A DNA stretch of 64,000 nt from Isoetes taiwanensis (taxonomy: Eukaryota; Streptophyta; Lycopodiopsida; Isoetales; Isoetaceae). This document shows positions 1 through 11,149 of the stretch, piece after piece (position 1 is the first letter of the stretch; each line of letters starts with the position of its first letter). The notes under the pieces are model-generated. The model was not told where the DNA came from. It saw only the letters and a program-made list of their open reading frames with translations, and did no database searches. Where the stretch lies: positions 4,634,050 through 4,698,049 of the forward strand of contig JAJEKV010000030.1 of NCBI GenBank assembly GCA_021234155.1, given 5' to 3'. The position numbers and the translations under genes are program-made.

Positions 1-155
1 CCGGCTTATATAAATATAATGATTGGAATACTTGCAGCTAACATTATCAACTATGGGACTGCTAGAATGAGTAGATGACATAGCTGAAGCAAGCGATCTT
101 GCTATTGCACAACAAGATTCACTTCACAATAATTTCAAGCGAAGAGATCGTCCTC

Positions 156-232
156 AACTAGTCATGTCCTCAACTAGTCATGTGCCTCTTAATCCCTCTT
201 GAACTAGTCATGTGCCTCTTAATCCCTCATTT
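156..232 (+). repeat. Short direct repeat, 30-bp unit
   Basis: AACTAGTCATG starts at 156, 172 and 202. The last two copies continue identically through GTGCCTCTTAATCCCTC, giving a 30-bp tandem unit with a shortened first copy. Confidence 0.8.
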
Positions 233-1282
233 CAAGAATTGACAGAGATGAACACATTATTCTATGCTCCTATTTTGTTTTAGAATCTAGGATTTAGTGA
301 CAATGCTCCACTTTGCTCTGCAGTCATGACATGAGTTACATAACAGTGGCTGCCTAGCTTTAATTGCCACAGTTGATGGAAATCATTGTTCTAATACAAC
401 AATTGTCCATAAATGCCTAGTTGACAAAAGTTAGGCTCTGTACATGTCCAGAGTTTCATCCTATCAAAGACATATAAATTGTGGAACATGCTACTTTATG
501 CATTGTTAACCTCGAGTAACAAGGATAACTGTATTCTTTTGCAACTCATCTACTTAATTCTATAGAGCTTATGGCAGCAAGGGATTCATCGTTGCAGGGG
601 ATCAGAAATCTTGTTGGATCCCTACGGGATTGGATATATATCTTTAAACCCAGGTCCTCGCAGGTTATCAGGATCTGACCGCTGTCTGCCGTTGGATCTA
701 AGACTGGTTATAACCCAGAACCTCTGGAATATTCTTTTCAATAGAATATTCTAGTGATTATTAAAATAACCTCTCGAATATTCTCTTTAACTAATATTCT
801 CTTGGGCGATCCGGCATATCGTAAAAAGACGCAATGCGAGATTTGGGCACTCAATTTTTGGCTTCTTCTGCAAAGAAAACCCATCTATCCGTCGATTCAA
901 TAATGCCGCCATTTCCGGATCCATTAGCTCCCGGTCTAAATCCCCATCCGTCGGGACTAATTCGATGCTATATCTTTACCTTGAAGCACAAAATCCGCCA
1001 TGTTTGATTTGCTTTTTTTTATCGATCAATATTGTGGGTCACAGGAGTAGATTTAAGCATTACAAAATGGATAGAGCGAGAGAAACCAAAGCCCTAATGC
1101 TTCATTGGCGGATAAAAAAGATGGGCATTGTGAGCAAGAAAAATCTTGTGCATGTGTCGGATTGTAGAGATTTAACTCAAGGATTTTGTGAAGGCCCATC
1201 CATTGCGAACTCTACATGTTTTTGGAGAAGACTTGTGCCAAAGAATCCTATTTCTATGCGATCCAATACCCTGATCTTGTGT

Positions 1283-1392
1283 ACAGCTCTAATTTTATAC
1301 TAAGTCCGATGCCACAGCTACGGAGAAACCTGCTCATACAGTTCTAATTTGATACTAAGTCCGATGCCACAGCTATGCAGAAACCTGCTCGG
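1283..1392 (+). repeat. Two-copy tandem repeat, 55-bp unit
   Basis: The segment starting ACAGYTCTAATTT at 1283 recurs at 1338 with few changes. One difference is CTACGGAG in copy 1 against CTATGCAG in copy 2, the CAG-to-CGG type of change also seen in the large repeats at 48-56 kb. Confidence 0.8.
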
Positions 1393-1404
1393 ATCTGGGT
1401 TTAA

Positions 1405-1512
1405 GGGAGGTCAACCCTCCCCTTTCGGGGATCATGGGAAATAACCCTCTCGGCCTGCCGGCCTCGAGGGTTATTTCCCATAATCCCCTCAAGGGGAGGG
1501 TTAACCTCCTCA
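1405..1512. repeat. Long-armed hairpin (about 108 bp)
   Basis: The left arm (AGGTCAACCCTCCCC ... GGGAAATAACCCTC) is matched by the reverse complement of the right arm (GAGGGTTATTTCCC ... GGGGAGGGTTAACCT). Arms are about 45 bp with only a few, mostly transitional, mismatches, around a GC-rich apex that is itself nearly palindromic (CGGCCTGCCGGCC). It could be a foldback element or MITE remnant; no flanking target duplication was identified. Confidence 0.75.
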
Positions 1513-2895
1513 TCATTGCTAAGCATTTAAGCTCATTACCTTGATTTCAATTTTAACACCAGTGAAAAATGTAGAGACTAGCTTTTGCCAAATGATAAAC
1601 AATGTGAGGGCTGATAACCATTATTGTATTCGTTTTGATAGACTTGTTGGCAACCAATTGAATATAGTGAGATGATTGGCTTAAATGGGTAATTTCACAT
1701 GTGCATCTATACTTCCCGATGATGCCATTTACTTGTGACCCAAATGTGTCTACATGGCTCCTAAGCTAGATGATGCCATTTGTTGTGACCGAAATGTGTG
1801 TACATCACGTACCTTGGAAATTGCTCAAAATATATCATGTCTTTATATTTACGTTATCTTCTTGCATCCTTTCCAAACATTTTAAGACCAAAGAACAATC
1901 CTTGGGGCACCACATGAATAATTTCATCAAAGATTTTGCATGCCTCCTTCAAACTCTCGCACTTGGTATAATTTCACGCCTGCTTGCTTATTTGACATCA
2001 AGCTATCTCATCTGTTGTGTGACCCCATGGTGTCATTGGTCTTTATACATATTTATATGTAACTTTAAAAGGATGCAATCATTCAAGCCTGGAGGGGGTA
2101 CAAATAACCATTGTATGATAACCTAGAAGTCAAGCTATAGGGTATGGACGTTCTCCATCTAGGCTAAAAATCCGTTATCCATCGAGGCTAAAAACCCAGA
2201 CTATCATGGATCCCATCTATCCTATGGGCAAAATAACATTGAGAAAGGGCAGGAAAGAGAAATGTTCGCGGCGGCCGTATAAAATAATGTTGGATTGTAA
2301 ATGGGCTAGGGGGAGCATCACCAATATTGGACCATGGTCCAATTTTGGACCAAATAAGAATTTACCAATAGTGGATCAACATATGATTATTGTCACAGTC
2401 TAAAGCATTGCATGAGGAATATAAGAAAATGAATAACCATCTAATCTTAATCCACATTTTGGGTTTTCTATATGGGAACTATTGACTTCTATTTCAATAA
2501 TAACAATATACTAGTAACGGGTGCCCGGTGTTGTCGGGCCTAAGTACGTTTCTATGAGGCAACCATGAAGCTCTAGACACATTTGTAATACGTAGCTATA
2601 TTTGAGATGGAGGAAGAGAGAAATAGGAGAAAGGAGTTAGTAACGGTTGCCTCGGCATTGCCGAGTTTTGGCAACGAATGTTGGGTTTGCTATGTAGTGG
2701 ATGTCATAGCTAGACTTTAATAGATAGATAGTATTTTTATGTCATGCAATGCCCTTTGTTGCAGTTGTGTTTAAATACTTGTTCTATAAAGAGTGGCTAG
2801 AGAGAAAGTTGTACAAAACATCAATATAAACATGGATATTAACCGTCTCATCGATACATCATCTATGGCTCAACTAAATACTTGACTTGCAAGGA

Positions 2896-2972
2896 TGTTT
2901 TTTTCCTTTTTATTTTCTTTCTCTTTTTTTCTTTTTTCTTTTTCTTTTTTTTGGGGGGTGGGGTTGGGGGTA
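2896..2972 (+). repeat. Polypyrimidine tract followed by G-runs
   Basis: About 55 bases of almost pure T and C run directly into GGGGGGTGGGGTTGGGGG. Such a switch can form triplex or G-quadruplex structures, but nothing shows that it functions here. Confidence 0.6.
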
Positions 2973-3244
2973 TCTACGATTTGCTACCTATGGTACATTT
3001 ATGGGTGTGACATCAATTGAATGATACATAAAGCCAATGCAGTGCCAGGTTACCTGTAGTTGATGCCATGTTGAACCCCCTCATGAGATGTCAAATAATG
3101 TTATCATGTTGAATTGGTGACAGGATACCCATGTTGTGTGCATAGGCAATAGTCCTAGAAGCAACATGTGAACTGTGAATGTAAGGGCATTTATGGAATA
3201 AATGAAGTGTGCCATCGGGAATAGGTGAGTGCAAGTCTCATTAT

Positions 3245-3500
3245 ATGGCGTTATGTAGGGTTGTGTGATATCGGTGTAAGGAAGCTCTCATAAGCAAATG
3301 GACAGGAAAGGTGGCATTGAAGTACCATTTGTATATCGGTATAAGAAAGCTCTCGTAAGCAAATTGACATGAAAGGTGGATCAATAATGAGTTATTGTGG
3401 TATTCAAGTACCATGTAGGGTTGTGTGATATCGGTGTAAGAAAAATCTCATAAGCATATTGACGTGAAAGTTGGATCAACAATGAGTTATTGTCGACAAC
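3245..3500 (+). repeat. Imperfect tandem repeats (three units, about 80-85 bp)
   Basis: The phrase GATATCGGTGTAAG...CTCATAAGCAAAT...GACATGAAAGGTGGAT occurs around 3270, 3335 and 3427, with diverged spacers. Copies 1 and 3 share a longer upstream part (TAGGGTTGTGTGATATCGG). Confidence 0.7.
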
Positions 3501-3939
3501 AATAATTGCAAAAGGTGTAAATTGTCTTGATTTCTTCATATCAAAATAGACCAATATATATCTCATGTTCAAAATAGCACTTTTAATGTGCACGTAACTC
3601 GTATCATTAAACATTTCTATGATTGCAACATTTTTATAGGTCCCCTTTAACAGCCATTAATAATGTCAAAGCTTGTAGAGAAAATTAATTCTCACTTTCA
3701 AAAGCATTCCATATACGTTTTATATCTTTTATCAACTCTTTTGATGATAAATGTTGGCATATAATGTAGCATTTGGTATATAACCTTTATGTCAGACCCA
3801 TATCAAAGCAAAAATGTCATGCGACTGGCTTCCTCTCCTCCGACGTTTCCTCTGCTTTGGCTAATAACCAGTTTGTTGGATTTTCGTGGCTGGGATGATG
3901 CCATGTGGCAGGTCCCTGTTCAATGTTTCAGAGGAAAAA

Positions 3940-5048
3940 AAAGGTCTGATGCACTTTCAGATGAAGCTATAGGTAAGATAAAGAATTTTTGGGATGAGAA
4001 TACTAAGATCTCACCATATAAAAAACATGTGAGAAAACATGTTAGTGAAACAGGTGAAAATATTGACCATCCTATTCATTTGCTGGAGGTGACACAAGTA
4101 AGCACATTCTGCCTCTTTTTTTTCTGTATTTTGCATGATATTGTTGAATCTGTGTTATGATCAGTTGCAGTTTTATCTTCAATTCAGGAAAGAGTATCCT
4201 GAGATCAATATATGCCAGCAAACTTTTGAGAAGCTTAAACCCAGTTATATTAGGAGATTGCAAGAAAGAGAGACTTGCTGTACCACATGCACCTTGATTT
4301 TGTCATGCAGGCAATTAATAACATGAGGTCTGATCCTTTTATGGTGTGCACAAAGATTGCAAATGCACATGCAAGGTATGTGGTCCAGGTCCAACATGCA
4401 ATGCTAAGGACAATATTCTCAAATCTACAAGTGAGTATTGGAGAAATATGGTATGCCCCAAAGTAGAAGCAGATGAATGGCACAAACATACATGTTTGAT
4501 GTAGACCTGCAAGAAATGTGGTCTCAAGAGGTAAGTTATTAACATAGCTCATATATTGTTTAACTTTTTATTTTTATGATATCTAGATAACATATCTTAT
4601 ATATTGTTTAACTTTTCATTTCTATGATATCTAGCTTCAATATTCTCTTACAGTACTTTCTCTAATCCACTTTATACAGGATTCCAAAGTGTCCAAGGGA
4701 AACAAGTAAATCATTAGAACACCTGGTGGATTGGAAAGTTTTTGAAAACGTTAATGTTGAGTTTGTGTTAGAAGGATCACGTCATTTATACTAATTTGTT
4801 GATTCTACTACTTGCGGCAAGAAGCTGTTTCTAAGAGAAACCCTAAGAAGAAACCAACTAAAGTTACAAGATTGGCCTACAAGACAGGTACCCCTTTTGA
4901 ATTTCAAGAACATGCAAGAAAAACAATGGCAGCATTTAAGCATGATTTCATTAATTGGATAAAATAACGCAATTTTGAGAATTTTGAGCACACCTTATTT
5001 GCTCAAGCACGAATACTTTCACCTAGTACTCGACCCCAACAAACATGA
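3940..5048 (+). pseudogene. Decayed WSDG-type transposase-like gene, N-terminal half (copy A)
   Basis: This is a relic of the same transposon-like gene as the copies at 21-24 kb and 24-30 kb. An exon with an ISPYKKHVRKH motif ends at a clean donor (CACAA|GTAAGC, about 4099). The next exon, after TGATCAG (about 4165), encodes INICQQTFEKLKPSYIRRLQ and a Cys pair; copy B has IGIRQFEYLKPPCIRKLK followed by CCC in the same place. Shared later pieces include NMRSD, a CKCTCKVC cysteine cluster, and EADEWHKHTC ahead of a CKKCG knuckle. The frame changes at least three times and stops occur near 4790 and 4965. The catalytic WSDG half is missing. In related proteins this part is a Cys-rich, probably DNA- or zinc-binding, region upstream of the DDE-like core. 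The function is inferred from family resemblance only. Confidence 0.7.
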
Positions 5049-5174
5049 GGTAATTAACATACACATATACATACAAATTTTGTGTTATACTTGTACGTGT
5101 ACATGACACTCGTATAAGCTCAATAATGGCCCTACATTGTACGCCAATAATTCACATCAATAATTTTACTTCAC

Positions 5175-5182
5175 TATAAAAA
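5175..5182 (+). promoter_or_regulatory. TATA box of mini-gene copy 1
   Basis: TATAAAAA follows ACTTCAC and lies 43 bases before an ATG at 5218. The same arrangement recurs at 5807 with the same 43-base spacing, so the two are duplicated promoters. Confidence 0.55.
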
Positions 5183-5217
5183 CGGCTTCCGCGAGGGGTA
5201 GAGGCCATTCATCTTCC

Positions 5218-5274
5218 ATGGCTTCCTCGATGCCTCGCCCGAGAGCACATCCGGCTCTTTCAAGTGTTACTTGA
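5218..5274 (+). pseudogene. Short open frame of mini-gene copy 1 (18 codons, probably broken)
   Basis: The ATG at 5218 opens a frame that ends at TGA after 18 residues. The following DNA (TACAACGATGCGGG...) loosely resembles the coding part of the downstream copy, so this copy looks truncated by a frameshift. No family was recognised. Confidence 0.35.
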
Positions 5275-5806
5275 GCTACAACGATGCGGGCTTAATGCGC
5301 TAGAAATAGCGTTAAGCTTGATCCATGGCTCTTATCTAAAGTCGATGGACTGCTAGTGCTTGCGGGAAGCTCACTTTCGGCGTTAAAGTCCATATTTATC
5401 GGCTTCCCCGATCCGGGGAGATCTATGAGTGAATGGCATCCGCGAGCTTTGATGTTGATGACGAAAGTGAATCTGCACTGCTAATAATGTAATAATGACA
5501 TGGGTACCTAATAACTAAGTAAGGATGTAATAGCATTACGATTAAGGATGTAATATCAATGTACCTTAAATCGAGTATATTGTAACGATGTGCTATCCCA
5601 CCTCCACTTATTCTGCAAGCTGTCATTGAATTCAATCATAGCTAAATTCGTCAAGCAAACATGTTTTGAAACATACGCATATTAGTACGCATACATATAT
5701 CCATACGAAAGATGTATTATACTTGTATTTATACAACGGTGTAATACACGAGCAATAATGGCGCCGAAGTCAAGCCCAATAATTCACCTCAATCATTCTA
5801 CTTCAC

Positions 5807-5814
5807 TATAAAAG
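5807..5814 (+). promoter_or_regulatory. TATA box of mini-gene copy 2
   Basis: TATAAAAG follows ACTTCAC, 43 bases upstream of the ATG at 5850. The upstream 120 bases (AATAATTCACCTCAATCATTC and more) are a diverged copy of those before 5175. Confidence 0.6.
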
Positions 5815-5849
5815 CTTCTCACTTCGGGGCTAAAGTTCACTCTTCTCCC

Positions 5850-6008
5850 ATGGATTTTTCGCCATCATCAGTTCACCACATCGAGGCGATCAAGTGCTCA
5901 ATGAGCCACTCTGATCTTGTTGGTTGCCTAGACAGGCATCTTCTTCTTGATCCCTACATGCGAAGAAAAGCTTTTGGCCGAGATTCGTTGCCTCGTCAAT
6001 TAGTGTAA
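5850..6008 (+). CDS. Possible 52-residue protein, unknown function
   Basis: An ATG 43 bases after a good TATA box opens a 52-codon frame ending in TAA at 6006-6008. The product starts MDFSPSSVHHIEAIK and ends with a basic DSLPRQLV tail. It contains two cysteines, and I see no signal peptide, membrane segment or known motif. The promoter and start region is duplicated 632 bases upstream, where the frame is broken. It could be a real short gene, the first exon of a longer gene, or the leader of a transposable element. Support is mainly the promoter arrangement and the duplication. Confidence 0.35.
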   Translation: MDFSPSSVHHIEAIKCSMSHSDLVGCLDRHLLLDPYMRRKAFGRDSLPRQLV

Positions 6009-6244
6009 TGATCCATCCGATTTGGCTTCCCTACAGCCGAATGAGCTATGAGATATCGTGGATCACTACTACAGATCCTCGAAGATGAATGAATCACCTG
6101 TTTAGCATTGTATAGTGTAAGAGCTCTTGTGTTGAGATGGAAAACGCAGAGCGTAACAAATAATAACTAGTCTATTGTAACTTTCATGTTATGAATGATA
6201 TAGTAATTATGTAAAAGAGCATTCTCATACCTCAAGAGTTCTCA

Positions 6245-9200
6245 TCATCGCCCTTAGCTTCTTTAGCCACTAATTCTTGCAACCGAGCCCGAACACTCTT
6301 TGGGGATCACCAACAATGGCCTGGTCTCTACGGCCCAACCATAGTCTATTGTTTTCAAAAGGTTGGTAGCGTGGTCATTAGGATTGGGTCTCCAATTCTT
6401 GCTCCAAAGAATCCCTATCTTGCATTGCATATGAGGTTCCCTTTACGGCAATAGGTTCAAACCAAGAGACAAACACCTCTTCGTAATGTGGGAGATTAGG
6501 GTCCTCTATTGGGTCCTCTTGAAAAACCCATCCATGTCGGGCAGTTATCATGTGGTCCGATTAGCAAGAGCATTCCCTTCTTGACATCTTGGTAGGGTCG
6601 AATATTTCAACTGGGTTCTTGGGTCTACCCGAGAAAGGCCCAACGTAATGAGATGCTTCAATGTGCTCATCCACAAACACTCTTCGGGTTCTTCCAATGC
6701 ACTTTGCACAGTGCCGGGCCGGAAATCTGAATGAGAGCTCTCACCGCTGCGTCACCAAGCACTTTCGCAACAAGGTGGACCAAGTAGTCAATAACTTCAT
6801 TCATATATGTGTTGGACCATGACTTATCGCCAGACTCTAGAAATAGGCTGCCCGGTGCATCATGTACTTGGCAATAGAAGCTCTTAATGCACCTATATCT
6901 TTCAAGCTCCCATATGGGCTGCGGGGACCTTAGGTGACCCTCTCGGAATCATAGGTAAACCTTGGGCATCCTCCTTCCACATTACGATTCCCTTTTTAGG
7001 AGCCACTCCCTATGCCCCGGCCTCATCTTGTAGAACATTAGTGGCCATCCATCCTTCATGCAAAACTTGAAGAGTAGAGGTTCCAAGTGACCACATAAAC
7101 GGTCCTTCTTATCGGGGATAAAACCTTTCACGAATTCCTTCCAATCGGAACCTCTGTCACAAGGTAAGGCGAAGGAGCCTTTGAACTACACCACGAAGAG
7201 TTGCATAAGCTCGGAATAGTCAATACATCCGATCTTCTCATTAGAGTAGAGTAGTTTCCAAATAGGGCATCTATGTCATCGTGGGTGTGTCCAACCATCA
7301 TGAATCCCAGTTGCACTTGATCAAATACACCTAACCAAACCAAGTATGACAAGTAAGAGAAAAGATATCTATTCTTATTCTCGACTGAGCAATTATCTAG
7401 TCGCAAGTAAAGCCTCCTAGGCAACTTGTTTTGCTACCATGGGGCCTTTGATAGGAGGCATAAAATCATTTCTCGCCATTCATCATTTTTTGTCCCGAGG
7501 TTATCGTGTTTAAAATTGCTGCACCCCTTTGTGCTTTTCGGACGATCAAGATCTCTCAAATGGCCCCAATTATCCTCGATTTATTCTCCGGTGTCTTCAA
7601 GGTATGATTCAAGGATCCCACATGAAAATTAGAATCATCGGGCCGGGGTCCAAAGGAGAAGTGGCCCAAGGCACCTATACCATGGCCGTGCATGAGAGCA
7701 CACTGCTGCACCGACCTTGATCGTTCACCCCTCCATACAGACTTTGCTAGCTTCTCTAGACGAGGGACCATGGTCTTATTCTGATCCATCTTATCATGTA
7801 TAATGGTTAAAGCGTGCTCAGGAGATCTATGCGACAAAGCTCTCCAGGACCAGTAAAGGCTCCTGCAAGAAATCTGGGCCGTCATATGCGATTTCCTCTC
7901 TATTGCAAGTACCCTTCTTTCGTTTGGATCTCTGGTCTTAGCAAGCTTTTCCTTTATGACAATACAGGTGTTACACTTGGAAAATGCTATCCTCTTAGCT
8001 ATTGATACCTCTGAATGATTCTCTTTCCAAGCAGACAGAAATGACGAAGGAGAAATATGCTTGCCTGTCATCTCTGTAACGGAAATATCTACTTCTTGGT
8101 GTATATCCTTCTTAGTCAAGACAGAAGGTAGCCTCTTAACATTTTGTCTGCTACCCTCGCTCGTAATTTTCGAGCGGTGTGGCATCGTCTCTGCGTTTTC
8201 ATCTATGAACATAGATAGCCGCGAAGATTGCCGACCAAAGTATGAGACCTTGGCTTCTTAGACCCAAGATTTCCGTGCTTTCGGCAATTACGGGCCATCA
8301 TTGAAGAGCTTCTTCCACTTGTAAAAGTGGAAATGGGAATGCCATAGGCTTTATGCCATGCTTTCACGCACACACTGTTTGTTATTCAATATCGGTTTGC
8401 GGACTACACCATTTTCGAGCAAAAAGATCTAGCATGTTATATGCAAAAGTTGTGCGCTCAGGGGACTTCATGTTCCATAAAAGGTTCTCATGCAAGCTAT
8501 CTCACGGGATGTAAAATTTGCACAACATCGTTTCATGCGACACGTTGATGACCTGAAGTCTAGAATAGCCTCAAAGACTAGTTTTTCTTTCACATTTACT
8601 CTGTCTTTGGGCGTGTTCTGGTCTCCGATTGACCATCTTTGTAAGGTCTCTTTTTGGTGATGCCAATTTCGGTCTAATGGAGTAAGGTTCATTCTCCACA
8701 TCCTTCTCCTTCACCGCAACCACAAGAGTAGAAACGGAATGTTATCAACGAGCACGAGGGCTATGGGCCATCTCACAAGGTCATGCGGTTGGGGCATTTT
8801 ACGCACGCAAACTGGGCAACAAGCATAGAGATCTTTTTTTTCATTGGAAAAATGTTCATGATAGTAGCGACTATCGAGCCTTCCCCTAACTTCCGCCGGA
8901 CCGCGGCATGGTTTGGATCGGCAAAAACGATAACACCATAGGCATAAGCCATGTAGCAACATTCATGCATGAGTGTGCCGCCTTCTCCAACTAACTCATC
9001 TCTAGAAAGCCCTTGCACATGATTCGTCTCATTCTTGGCTAACCCCTCATTCCCTCTCGTCCCGCCAAGTCTATGCGTTTTATCCGACTGGTGGGGTGCA
9101 TGCTTCCTCATCTCTATCAAGTTGAGCGGCAATGTCCTTCTTGTTACCACAACACAAAAGTCCCCACGGCTTCACCCATTTTTTCTATTTCCATTTCGGG

Positions 9201-9280
9201 AATTGGTAGCGATGAATCGTCCATCCGAACATTCACAATTGAAACGACAACCATACCCTCCGGGGACGGTCAATTGTGAT
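6245..9280 (-). pseudogene. DUF7869-type transposon-like protein gene, frame-broken
   Basis: This reads from about 9280 down to about 6245 in shifting frames. An N-terminal part (about 9270-8470) contains CVKCPN and related Cys motifs. A middle part at 8212-7556 has KHISPSSFLSAWKEN followed by FSKCNTC. The core at about 7430-7220 carries LYLRLDNCSVENKNRY and GFMMVGHTHDDIDALFG. These are the hallmark blocks of DUF7869 proteins, which are abundant and transposon-like in seed-free plants and resemble an integrase or RNase-H-fold core. The C-terminal part (WPLMFYKMRPGH at about 7040, then DNCPTW and WLGREDQ) is still readable to 6300. At least eight frame changes are needed. Given the CAG/CTG error pattern seen elsewhere in the window, some may be sequence errors. 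The biochemical activity of the family is not established. Confidence 0.75.
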
Positions 9281-10489
9281 GGCGCCGAATTGTGGACTCT
9301 TCCTTCGCCACCTTTTTTTCCCCGGTGATCTGGTGAATTACATCAGCCATCCCGCAAACAAGAGGTCGTGAATAGCGCGGCCGCGATCCTCGTAAGCAGA
9401 AAGCACTGTGATCACAAACCACTACAAAAAATAGGAACTGGAAAATAAAAAATGCTCGGGACTATCGCCACCGCGATCTTATCGAGCATGGGTAAGAATG
9501 CGGTCGCGCTTTTTGCAAGCATTCACACTAGCATTTTTTCGATAAGAACTTCGTGCAAAATCACATTTCGAGGCTAGCTAGTGGTTTCAACTCAAAGTTG
9601 TCGATAGCTGGGAGTTCATTGGTCAATAGCAAGTGTAGACGGTTGAAGGTAGCGCGACCGCGATCTCGTGGAGCACCAAAGTTAAACGACTGACTTACAG
9701 AATAAAGCATTACTCATACCTCACAGAAGCTGCAGTGTCATAAAAACAGTGTTTAGTTTCATCCACATGGAGAAAGAAAGCATATACCTGAAACACGTTT
9801 ACATTGTATAATAAACACACCAGAGTGCACAGTTTTGCTTAGAACATCTATTTTTACATAGTTGCAACAAAGTATCAGGAGGTATCTTATCAATCCATGC
9901 AACATAGACGTTGAGTTCACTTCAGTGAGGGATATGCATCAGAATAGGCCTTTTACCTCGCCCGAAACCTTGAATTCGATGCAGTTGCAGAATTCTGAAT
10001 GTGTAGTGGCGGATTGCAAGCGGATTATCAGCACCCTCGTCAGCGCCTTCAATGGATGCGGAATTCTGCAGCAAATCCTTGCCCGAACTTGGCCCAGCTT
10101 AGGCGCAGCTCCAGCGCCTCGAAGATCTTGCAAAACAATGAAATTTGAATTGGCTTTTCCCGCTTTCTCGAATTGGTTTGTTCTCGATTTCAAATTCTAC
10201 ATCCTTTGTCCGGCCCAGAACCGGATTTTTTGGGGCATTTATGGTCGCATAATGTGTCAGTCCAAAATTACGCCCAATTTGAACGCAGACGGCGTCAAGT
10301 GGATAAGGACCTTTCCTACGGATTACTTGCCTTTTCGGACGGGTATATTCCCGACGGCCGCATTTATGTCGTGGAATAAATCGTACGGCGTACGGTAATT
10401 ATTACCCCCGTCGGACACGCCATTATGGCCGGCACGTTTTTTCACGCGCAATTATGAGGGGCGGGCAATTAATTTCCGCGGCCGCGTTC

Positions 10490-10497
10490 TATAAATT
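10490..10497 (+). promoter_or_regulatory. Probable TATA box (TATAAATT)
   Basis: TATAAATT directly follows a CG palindrome. About 140 bases downstream an ATG at 10633 opens a short frame that runs into a GT donor. The GC-rich, CpG-rich setting is promoter-like. Confidence 0.4.
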
Positions 10498-10632
10498 GAA
10501 ACTTCAAACCTTTAAAAACAAATTTCGACTCCGCGATTTCGTTCAGCGCCTAGCGCCTTCGCCCTCCGAGCGCCTTCTCGAGCCACTCCAAAAAGACTCG
10601 TATTTCGAACTCGGCCCGGTACCAGCGATCCC

Positions 10633-10660
10633 ATGGCACCTAAGGACTCCCTCAAAGAAG
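10633..10660 (+). CDS. Candidate first coding exon (MAPKDSLKE)
   Basis: ATGGCACCTAAGGAC begins 143 bases after the TATA-like box and reads nine codons plus one base to a good donor (GAAG|GTATTT). The following 450 bases would be an intron carrying the 76-bp repeats and CG palindromes. The open frames from 11.1 kb on would then be later exons. The link is an inference; no downstream acceptor could be fixed. Confidence 0.25.
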
Positions 10661-10738
10661 GTATTTTCTAACATTTCAGCTCAGCAAGATCGCGGCCGCG
10701 ATCTTGCCTACTCGAGCTTCTATTGTTTTCATAAGTAT

Positions 10739-10920
10739 AGCTGCTCAGCAAGATCGCGGCCGCGGTCTTGCTTGATAGGTTTTGTAATTTCTAGACAGCG
10801 TTCTTCATAAGTGTAGCTGCTCAACAAGATCGCGGCCGCGGTCTTGCTTGATAGGTTTTGTAATTTCTAGACAGCGGTCTTCATAAGTGTAGCTGCTCAA
10901 CAAGATCGCGGCCGCGGTCT
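10739..10920 (+). repeat. 76-bp tandem repeat containing the CG palindrome
   Basis: Units start AGCTGCTCARCAAGATCGCGG at 10739, 10815 and 10891 (period 76, last copy partial), with a further half-copy at 10678. Each has the palindrome, then TTGCTTGATAGG and TAATTTCTAGACAGCG. Confidence 0.85.
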
Positions 10921-11149
10921 GGCTGAGTATAGATTTTCTTTCTTTATATGTTTCATGAGTACTAGTGTAGTACGTCATTAGGTTCGCGACCGCGATGTTT
11001 TCTTGCCGTGCTTAAGTGCTACACAACGTCGCGGCCGCGATAGTGTGGAGTTCTATTTTAGCTGCTCGGCAGTCTCTACAGTAGTTTATACCTTTTCCTT
11101 GCACCACATTATGCAGCCTACCGGGCACTCACCACAGAGCTTTTGTTTA

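Larger units (their letters stand above)
1..3780. other. Intergenic DNA without a recognisable gene
   Basis: No reading frame here resembles a known protein, and no exon chain with convincing splice sites was found. The stretch holds only small repeats, one long hairpin and a pyrimidine/G-rich tract, all listed separately. A short open frame near 965-1303 has no family signature. Near 680 and 710 there is a CCGTTGGATCT-like word that is common in plant repeats. Confidence 0.6.
9375..11042. repeat. Dispersed CG palindrome TCGCG-R-CCGCGA (11 copies)
   Basis: Near-identical words occur at 9375, 9464, 9500, 9651, 10476, 10686, 10752, 10826, 10902, 10984 and 11028; two more are at 14904 and 15055. 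The core is (A)TCGCGRCCGCGAT or its partial form. The copy at 10684-10707 is a perfect 24-base palindrome with a NotI-type centre (GCGGCCGC). The density is striking in AT-rich DNA. Three copies lie in a 76-bp tandem repeat, the others in unrelated flanks. It could be a binding site, a replicating motif, or partly a base-calling artefact of GCAGCTGC. Confidence 0.8.

Noticed and set aside
9862-10398. 178-codon plus-strand frame
   Set aside because: Composition is not protein-like, there is no motif, and it ends in what looks like promoter DNA.
10684-10920. NotI-type GCGGCCGC sites as cloning-vector contamination
   Set aside because: They sit in a native 76-bp tandem repeat, and diverged copies of the palindrome are spread over 6 kb; no vector sequence is seen.
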